A stretch of 12,246 bases of DNA from contig CP070682.1 in NCBI GenBank assembly GCA_020352595.1, positions 1,077,200 to 1,089,445 of the forward strand. Direction: 5' to 3'. Positions 7,076 to 12,246 of the stretch are shown here, one piece after another. The position numbers were made by a program, and so were the translations under genes. Origin of the DNA: a bacterium. Its GTDB lineage: Bacteria > BMS3Abin14. Position 1 is the stretch's first letter, and each line of letters opens with the position of its first letter. Below the pieces are notes generated by a model. The model was not told where the DNA came from. It did not search any database and saw only the letters and a list, made by a program, of their open reading frames with translations.

Positions 7076-9561
7076 TCGAGGGCCCACCGGCTCACGCGTC
7101 GGCCCCATTTGTTGAAAATATTCCTTGCCCGGGCTGCATCCGTCCCCTCCACCACCAGGCTCACCCTGGGACTGTTCAGGTCAGGCAGCAGGAGGACCCA
7201 TGAGCCGTCCATGTGGAACTTGACGCCGTCCAGGTAGGAGGTCTGGTGCTCCTGGACCGCCTCCCGGAAGTTCCTCATGAGCCTCCCCTTGGTCTCGGAC
7301 GGGCACACGGTGGTGCGCGAGTAGTAATGGGTCACCGGCAGATCGTCATAGACGTCGGACACCTTTGCCCCTGTCGCGGCCATCATCTCGAGGATCACGG
7401 CCAGCGAGAACATGGCGTCGAAGTGCGGCTGGAACCTCGTGAAGGCCATGGCTCCGTCAACCATGGCCACGAGGTCGAACTCCCTGAAGGATTCCGGGGG
7501 CAGCCTGAGGATGCGCCCTGCCTCGATCTTGACCTTCCGGATTTTCCCCGCTGCGATGTGGGGGGCCTGCACCGGAAGGAAGGCCCGTGCCTTCCCCCTT
7601 CCCGCCGTCCTTCCCATGAGTTCCAGGACGAAGAGCAGGCACCTGTGGGAAGGTTGGGGGCGGCCCATGTCGTCGACCATGTAGAGGTGCTCGCCGGTGG
7701 GTGCGATGTAAAAACCCATGTCGGCGCCCAGGGCGCGGACGATCTTGGCCACCCTCGCGAGGGAGCCCTTGATGAGCGTTGAAGGCGCCGCAAGCTTCCT
7801 CTCGTCCGGATGGGCGTTGAGGATCACGGCATCGCATCCCAGGCTGGCCATGAGGCCGGGGAGGATATTGGAGGTGGCGCCGTGGGCCAGGTCCAGGACC
7901 ACGGTGAAGGCGCGGTCCCTGATGAGCGGGGCTTTTATCTCCCTGAGGAAACCTTCGCGGTAATAGTCCGCGGCGAGGGGCAGTTCCGAGATGGTCCCCA
8001 CCTCGTGATAGTGGCTCCTGCGGAAATTCTCGCGGAAGAAGATCCTCTCGATCCCCTTGGCCATGTCTTCCGTCAGGGCGAACCCGTCCTTGTCGAAGAA
8101 GAGGATCTCCGTGGAGGATTCATCTCCCGGCTTCTGCCTGAAATGGACACCACCCACCTCGCCGAAGGTGGTCAGTTTGTACCGGGTCACGGGCATGGGC
8201 ATGAGCCTCAGGTCCGAGACGCTCACGCCCGTGGACAGGATGCCGCCGAGGAAGGCCCTCTTGAGCATCCTCGAGGCGTTGTGGCTGTCCCTGCTGACGA
8301 GGATCCGCCCCGTCCGGGGGAGGACCGAACCGAAAGCCTCGCCCAGCTTGGCCACGAAGCCCGAACTCATCTCCACGTTGGTGTGGCCCGCGATCCGATT
8401 GCCCTCGAAGAGCCCCGCCTTGAACCTGTCGCCCCAGATGAGGTTGGATGTCAGAACGGAGCCGGCCTCCACCCTCTTTCCCGGCCACAGGAGGACGTCC
8501 CTCTCCACGGAGACGCCGTCCTCAAGGATGCAGTCGGCCGCTATCACGGCGCCTTCCGGGATGTATACGCCCTCTCCCAGCCGCGAGCCGTCGCAGACAA
8601 CGGTGTTGACCAGCCGGCTGCCGCGACCGATGTTGACCCCGTTCCATAAAACCGCCCGCTCGAAGCGGCAGCCGGCGGCGATCTCACAGCCCTCCCCGAA
8701 AACGGAATCGGTGTACTGTCCACGGGGGAGCCGCACGTCGCGCCCGACGACCACCGTTCCGGTGATCCTGGCCCCTGAGGAGAGGGAGGCCCCCTCCTGA
8801 AGCCAGGCCGTACCGGTCTCCTTTCTCACCGGCTCTCCCCGGGGAGCCACCTTCATCTTCCCCGCAAAAACGTCCCTGTGCACGTTCCTGTAGGAATCCG
8901 GGTTGCCCACGTCTCGCCAGTATCCGGCGGCGACGTGCCCGAAGAGCGGTTTCCCCTTCTTGAGCAGGATGGGGAAAAGGTCCTTGGAGAAGTCAAAGGC
9001 CTTGCCGGCCGGGATCAGGTTCAGGATCTCCGGTTCGAGCACGTAGATCCCGGTGTTGATGGTGTCGCTTACGACCTCGCCCCAACTGGGCTTTTCGAGA
9101 AAGCTCCTGATGCGTCCCTTCTCGTCGGCGATGACGACGCCGAACTGGAGGGGATTTGCCACAGAGGTCAGGACGATGGTGGCCACGGCTCCCCGACTCC
9201 TGTGAAACTCCACGGCAGCCCCGATATCTATGTCCGTCACCAGGTCGCCCGACATGACCAGGAACGTCCCGTCCAGGGAGTCCGCAGCGAACCTCACGGA
9301 TCCGGCCGTCCCGTAGTCGGCATCCGGCACCACGTACCTGAGGGACGCCTTGCCCTGCCAGTTCACTTCGAAATATTCGCGGATCCTCTCGGGCATGAAG
9401 TAGAGGAGCATGGAGATCTCTTCCACGCCGAGGCCGTCGAGCCGCTTCAGGATCAGTTCCAGCATGGGCTGGTTCATGAGCGGCAGCATCGGCTTGGGGA
9501 TGTTGGACGTGAGAGGCTGGATCCTCGTCCCGAAGCCGCCTGCCAGTACCACCGCTTTCAT
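7069..9561 (-). CDS. Sugar nucleotidyltransferase / hexapeptide helix / phosphomannomutase-like fusion
   Basis: An 830-residue protein usually annotated mannose-1-phosphate guanylyltransferase. Residues 1-235 form a sugar-1-phosphate nucleotidyltransferase: VVLAGGFGTRIQPLT (4-18), PKPM with K23, SGDLVTDID (104-112) with D106, EKPSWGE (156-162), INTGIYVLEPE (168-178) and WRDVGN (215-220). Residues about 250-385 contain imperfect hexapeptide repeats of a left-handed beta-helix. Residues about 385-830 follow the phosphomannomutase alpha/beta/alpha fold but lack its active-site motifs: the phosphoserine loop (near 466-480), the D-x-D-x-D-R metal loop (612-626), the E-x-S-G-H sugar loop (about 700-712) and the R-x-S-G-T-E-P phosphate loop (792-799). 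It should make an NDP-sugar; base and sugar are uncertain, and in this glycogen operon ADP- or GDP-glucose/mannose are all conceivable. The start ATG overlaps the receiver stop by four bases (ATGA), with AGGAAGG ten bases upstream. Same-architecture proteins occur in actinobacteria and cyanobacteria. Confidence 0.9.
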   Translation of the reverse strand: MKAVVLAGGFGTRIQPLTSNIPKPMLPLMNQPMLELILKRLDGLGVEEISMLLYFMPERIREYFEVNWQGKASLRYVVPDADYGTAGSVRFAADSLDGTFLVMSGDLVTDIDIGAAVEFHRSRGAVATIVLTSVANPLQFGVVIADEKGRIRSFLEKPSWGEVVSDTINTGIYVLEPEILNLIPAGKAFDFSKDLFPILLKKGKPLFGHVAAGYWRDVGNPDSYRNVHRDVFAGKMKVAPRGEPVRKETGTAWLQEGASLSSGARITGTVVVGRDVRLPRGQYTDSVFGEGCEIAAGCRFERAVLWNGVNIGRGSRLVNTVVCDGSRLGEGVYIPEGAVIAADCILEDGVSVERDVLLWPGKRVEAGSVLTSNLIWGDRFKAGLFEGNRIAGHTNVEMSSGFVAKLGEAFGSVLPRTGRILVSRDSHNASRMLKRAFLGGILSTGVSVSDLRLMPMPVTRYKLTTFGEVGGVHFRQKPGDESSTEILFFDKDGFALTEDMAKGIERIFFRENFRRSHYHEVGTISELPLAADYYREGFLREIKAPLIRDRAFTVVLDLAHGATSNILPGLMASLGCDAVILNAHPDERKLAAPSTLIKGSLARVAKIVRALGADMGFYIAPTGEHLYMVDDMGRPQPSHRCLLFVLELMGRTAGRGKARAFLPVQAPHIAAGKIRKVKIEAGRILRLPPESFREFDLVAMVDGAMAFTRFQPHFDAMFSLAVILEMMAATGAKVSDVYDDLPVTHYYSRTTVCPSETKGRLMRNFREAVQEHQTSYLDGVKFHMDGSWVLLLPDLNSPRVSLVVEGTDAARARNIFNKWGRRVSRWALER

Positions 9562-9941
9562 GACCTGTCGCCCTTCCTGGGATGGTGCTTGGCCAGAACC
9601 CTTTTGACCTCCGCCAGCAGTTCAGCGATGTCGGAGGACTTGACGACATAGCCCTCGGCCAGCCACGACGAGAAATCCGACTTGTAACTGCTGTAGGCCG
9701 AGGAGATGATGACCGGGACCTGGATCTTCCTGTCGGTCAGGTCCTTGAGCATCTCCAGTCCGCTCTCCCCCTTGAGCCTTATATCCAGGATGATGAGGTG
9801 AACCTCTTTCCCGCCGAGTTTGCCCAGCGCCTCGGCGCTGTCCGCGGCCGTCAGCACCTCGTAGCCTGCTGATTCGAGCTCCATGCGGTACAGTTCCCTG
9901 ATCCCCTGCTCGTCATCCACAACAAGGATACGGTTTTTCAT
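9558..9941 (-). CDS. Stand-alone response-regulator receiver (CheY-like)
   Basis: A 127-residue single-domain receiver with no output domain. All signature residues are visible: the acidic pair D9 and D10 in ILVVDDE, the phosphorylation site D53 in LIILDIRLKG, the switch residue S81 in PVIISSAY (76-83), and the conserved K101 in GYVVKSSD. The S-S-Y-K-S-D-F-S-S-W-L-A stretch (84-95) is a variant I associate with deltaproteobacterial receivers. It would be phosphorylated in the cytoplasm and act by protein-protein contact, because no DNA-binding or enzymatic domain follows. It lies 16 bp after the kinase-like gene, with AAGGAG five bases before its ATG, and its stop overlaps the start of the nucleotidyltransferase gene by four bases, so it is made together with glycogen enzymes. 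Its target is unknown. Confidence 0.93.
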   Translation of the reverse strand: MKNRILVVDDEQGIRELYRMELESAGYEVLTAADSAEALGKLGGKEVHLIILDIRLKGESGLEMLKDLTDRKIQVPVIISSAYSSYKSDFSSWLAEGYVVKSSDIAELLAEVKRVLAKHHPRKGDRS

Positions 9942-9957
9942 GAGCTCTCCTTACCGA

Positions 9958-11397
9958 TCAGCAACCAAATTCCAGGATGAAGTTGTCTGCATCCCTTGAA
10001 AGAGTGACGCCTTCCTTTTCCAGGAAATCCCTGAGGCGGTCCGTCTCCTCAGCCAGTTCCTCCGCCAGATGGGGCGATGGCGGAGCCAGGTCGTTCCTGC
10101 CGCCGAAGGACACCGTGACCTTCGAACCGTCGGAACGGGTGGAGATCTCGATGGGTCCCTGATGCCCCTGCTGCAGGTGGATGAGGCCCATGAGCCGGGC
10201 CATGACTCCCGCCACCTTTTCGTAGTCCACCCTGACCAGGGGGATCGGCTCCTCGCGGACCCTGATCTCGGCATGGCTCAGCACGTTGAATCGCCGGTAG
10301 GCCATCACCACCTCGCCCACCATGTGGTTCAGGTCCCAGTAATGCCGACGCGGGTGATCCTCCTCGACCTGGGAGATGAAATCCCCTATGAATCGGTCGA
10401 GGTTCCGCACGTCCTGCTGCAGGGACCGGAGCAGTTCCGCTCTCTCCTGGCCGGTCTCCTTGCCGCGCTCCAGGCTGTTGAGGTGACCCGACATGGACAC
10501 CAGGGGGTTCCTAAGGTTGTGGGCCAGGATGGAGGTGAACCGCCCCATCGTGTTCTTCCTTTCCATCCTCAGGAGCATCTCCTGCTGGGCCTCGATGTGC
10601 GCCTTGGCCTCCTGGAGTTCGGCCACGCGCTCGGCGTACCTTTCGATGATGAGGGCCTTTTCCAGGGCGCTGATGAAAGGCTTCGCGAACTGCGACAGGA
10701 TCTGAAGCCCCTCCAGGGTGATCCGGTCGCTGGAGGCGAAGTTGTCCACCAGCAGGACACCGAAGTGGCCCCAGTAGCCCCACATGGGGATCACTCCCAC
10801 CTGCCCGGCCTGGAGGAGGTCCATGAGCCAGGAATCCTGAAGCCTCTCCATGGGTGGTTCCAGCAGTCTCGCCTCACGGCCGCGCAGCGCCTCCGCCACC
10901 GGTCCGGTATCTCCCGGCGGGAGGACCATGCGTTCGAGGATGGGGGCAAGGCGGCTCTTGTGCTCCTGAAAATCCTTCATGGCCCTGGCCACCAGCTGCT
11001 CGAGACCCGGCTTTTCCTCGAGGATGCGTCCCCAGAGGCTCCAGGTCTCCTCTCTGGACAGTTCCCCGATCCCCGCATGGCCGCGGATGGAGCCGTCCTC
11101 GGGGTCGTACAGCATCACGAAGGCCCTGTTGTACCCGAAAAGGTGCCCCGTGGTGATGATGGTGAGGAGCAGGGCGATGATCTCGTCGCGCCTTCCGGCG
11201 CTGACCAGGAATCCATCCACCTGCTTGCGTACCGCCATGGCGTGGAGCAGTTCCCGATACCGCTCAGAGAGGTCCTCGAGACCGGTCTCGGCACCCTCCA
11301 CCGGCGAGAGGCCGCTGCTCCCGACGACGGCCTCCTGAGAGTCGATGAGGGATCTCTCGAAAGCGCTCAAACGCCCCTTTCTCATATCCCTTTCCAC
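9958..11397 (-). CDS. GAF-domain histidine-kinase-like protein with degenerate catalytic domain
   Basis: A 479-residue soluble sensor protein; no membrane segments or signal peptide are seen. Residues about 60-250 form a GAF-like domain (LFGYNRAFVMLYDPEDGSIRG at 86-106; HFGVLLVDNF at 211-220), probably sensing a small molecule or redox state. A likely coiled coil (about 245-282) leads into a HisKA-like dimerisation segment with the H-box LAHNLRNPLVSMSGHL (291-306), phospho-acceptor H293. The residue after the histidine is Asn, not the usual Glu or Asp. The region where the ATP-binding domain should be (about 355-479) is short and shows no N-box Asn motif and no D-x-G-x-G or G-x-G boxes, although its length and strand pattern (PIEISTRSDGSKVTVSFGG) suggest a remnant of that fold. 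Autophosphorylation is therefore doubtful. It may bind or dephosphorylate the adjacent receiver, or accept phosphate from another kinase. The start is GTG at 11397 or, with better upstream purines, ATG at 11385. Confidence 0.85.
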   Translation of the reverse strand: MERDMRKGRLSAFERSLIDSQEAVVGSSGLSPVEGAETGLEDLSERYRELLHAMAVRKQVDGFLVSAGRRDEIIALLLTIITTGHLFGYNRAFVMLYDPEDGSIRGHAGIGELSREETWSLWGRILEEKPGLEQLVARAMKDFQEHKSRLAPILERMVLPPGDTGPVAEALRGREARLLEPPMERLQDSWLMDLLQAGQVGVIPMWGYWGHFGVLLVDNFASSDRITLEGLQILSQFAKPFISALEKALIIERYAERVAELQEAKAHIEAQQEMLLRMERKNTMGRFTSILAHNLRNPLVSMSGHLNSLERGKETGQERAELLRSLQQDVRNLDRFIGDFISQVEEDHPRRHYWDLNHMVGEVVMAYRRFNVLSHAEIRVREEPIPLVRVDYEKVAGVMARLMGLIHLQQGHQGPIEISTRSDGSKVTVSFGGRNDLAPPSPHLAEELAEETDRLRDFLEKEGVTLSRDADNFILEFGC

Positions 11398-11518
11398 CCC
11401 CTAAAACCGATTACCGCGCCGGAAGGACGCGGCAACAATGTAAATGATAGCATAGGCAACCTGGCTCAGCGGCCTGTTTCTGAACCCTGGCCCGGGGTTG
11501 CTGCGGAGGAGGCGAGGA
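11398..11518 (-). other. Intergenic gap ahead of the glycogen operon
   Basis: This 121-bp gap is the longest non-coding stretch in the window and the natural place for the operon promoter. It holds one AT-rich patch (11437-11454) reading TATGCTATCATTTACATT on the minus strand, which offers -10-like hexamers (TATGCT, TATCAT). No -35 hexamer sits at proper spacing, and I see no sigma-54 GG/GC pair. A short inverted repeat, AACCC/GGGTT, near 11484-11500 has no following T-run. No operator is recognised. Confidence 0.4.
11411..11435 (-). terminator. Possible weak hairpin after recJ
   Basis: On the minus strand, TTGCCGCG (11435-11428) can pair with CGCGGTAA (11418-11411), an 8-bp stem with one G-U pair, around a 9-base loop. 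The next bases are TCGGTTTTAG, so the T-run is short and displaced by four bases. The G-U pair becomes an A-C mismatch in plus-strand RNA, which favours a minus-strand role. It could end recJ transcripts or form a leader hairpin before the kinase-like gene. Confidence 0.3.
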
Positions 11519-12246
11519 TCAGCCGATGCCGGCGCTTCTCATCCCCTTGACCCGGAGCTTGACCTTGCGCACCCCCTGCCAGGTCTGGATCTCCGGCACG
11601 ACAGCCATTTCCATGCGGCGGTCGAGATTTTCAAGTTCGTGGGCCTGCCGGAACGCAATGGCACCCGCCGTACGGCCGTTCTGCCTGGCAACGAAGCTTA
11701 GGTGGTCGCCGCCGACGATCCTGGGTTCCAGGACCTCGACGTTCCTGACGAGGATGACCGGCTCGGGGTTCCCCGCCCCGAAGGGCGAAAGATCCAGGAA
11801 TTTGGAGACCTCATCCAGCCCGAGGTGATCCAGGCCGGCCTCCGCGTCGAGGGTCATGACCGGGATGAAGCCCTCCTCAGGCACCATTTCCCGCACCACT
11901 CCCTCGAACCGTTCCCTGAACATCTCCAGATTTTCGGGCTTTATCTTGATACCTGCGGCATACTTGTGCCCCCCGAAATCGAGAAGGAGATCCCTGCACC
12001 TGGAAAGCCCCTGGAAGAGATGGAAGCTGGGGATACCCCTTGCCGAACCCTTGCACAAACCTGCGTCGAGGCAGAGCAGGACCGTGGGCCTGTAATACCT
12101 CTCCATGAGGCGCGATGCGACGATGCCCACGACCCCCGGGTGCCAGTCCGCCGAATAGAGGACGATGCTCCTACTTTCCTCGAGATAGCCGCTGGACATG
12201 ATCTGCTCCACAGCCTCGGAAAAGATCTTCTCCTCGATGCGCTGCC
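11519..12246 (-). CDS. recJ: Single-stranded-DNA-specific exonuclease RecJ, C-terminal part (cut by window edge)
   Basis: The 3' end of recJ, open to the right edge: 241 complete codons, reading in from QRIEEKIFSEA before a GTG at 12211 that is an internal codon and not a start. RecJ degrades single-stranded DNA 5' to 3' in recombination and mismatch repair. Counted from that GTG, the fragment contains the DHHA1 signature WHPGVVGIVASRL (23-35), KGSARGI (54-60), the FGGHKYAAGI loop (79-88) with the conserved GGH, and PFGAGNPEPVI (143-153), which leads into the C-terminal OB-like domain ending WQGVRKVKLRVKGMR. The DHH catalytic half lies outside the window. It shares strand with the glycogen genes but is separated from them by about 120 bp, so it is probably a neighbour and not part of that operon. 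Confidence 0.95.
   Translation of the reverse strand, partial: QRIEEKIFSEAVEQIMSSGYLEESRSIVLYSADWHPGVVGIVASRLMERYYRPTVLLCLDAGLCKGSARGIPSFHLFQGLSRCRDLLLDFGGHKYAAGIKIKPENLEMFRERFEGVVREMVPEEGFIPVMTLDAEAGLDHLGLDEVSKFLDLSPFGAGNPEPVILVRNVEVLEPRIVGGDHLSFVARQNGRTAGAIAFRQAHELENLDRRMEMAVVPEIQTWQGVRKVKLRVKGMRSAGIG

Noticed and set aside
5326..7203. Long plus-strand open frame of 625 codons opposite the amylopullulanase-like gene
   Set aside because: It lies wholly antisense to well-conserved GH57 coding sequence, and its translation has no recognisable domain. Such long antisense frames are common in GC-rich genes.
11444..11472. Sigma-70 promoter using TATCAT as -10
   Set aside because: The hexamer at the matching -35 position (CCGCTG) bears no resemblance to TTGACA at 17-bp spacing, and other spacings are no better.
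11484..11500. AACCC/GGGTT inverted repeat as rho-independent terminator of recJ
   Set aside because: The stem is only five pairs and no T-run follows on the minus strand.
10069..11550. Plus-strand open frame of 493 codons opposite the kinase-like gene
   Set aside because: Antisense to a gene with clear GAF and H-box motifs. Its His-, Gly- and Pro-rich translation matches no family.

Overview
This 12.2-kb, GC-rich window carries eight genes, all on the minus strand, with almost no non-coding DNA. It has no RNA genes, mobile elements, CRISPR arrays or integration marks. The gene set and protein character suggest an anaerobic, deltaproteobacterial-type organism (Desulfobacterota or a relative). 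The clues are GH57 glucan enzymes, a GalT-like protein beside glycogen synthase, a stand-alone receiver of a type I associate with that group, and a small Rho-N/SAP-like protein after glgA. This placement is an inference from gene content, not a measured affiliation.

In the direction of transcription (right to left), the window opens with the 3' third of recJ (12246-11519). A gap of about 120 bp follows, holding a weak hairpin but no convincing promoter. Then comes a tightly packed run that looks like one operon: a GAF-domain histidine-kinase-like protein (11397-9958), a stand-alone receiver (9941-9558), an 830-residue nucleotidyltransferase fused to a hexapeptide helix and a phosphomannomutase-like domain (9561-7069), a GH57 glycosidase of amylopullulanase type (7062-4927), a second GH57 enzyme of the amylase/4-alpha-glucanotransferase type (4946-2874), a GalT-family nucleotidyltransferase (2836-1799), glycogen synthase glgA (1757-165), and the start of a Rho-N/SAP-like protein (163 to the left edge). 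Junctions are -4, 6, -20, 37, 41 and 1 bp, with 16 bp between the kinase and receiver genes, so coordinated and partly coupled translation is likely.

The operon makes sense as a storage alpha-glucan (glycogen) module. GlgA elongates the chain, the two GH57 enzymes cut or rearrange it, and the nucleotidyltransferase and GalT-like proteins would handle activated sugars. No classical glgC, glgB or glgP is present in the window, so the source of the sugar nucleotide and of branching is open. Two proteins keep their fold but have lost catalytic signatures. The phosphomannomutase-like half of the 830-residue protein lacks all four active-site loops of that superfamily. The histidine-kinase-like protein keeps its H-box histidine but lacks the usual acidic neighbour and any recognisable ATP-binding boxes, while its partner receiver looks intact. 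A signalling pair built into a glycogen operon, with a probably inactive kinase, is the most interesting aspect of the window.
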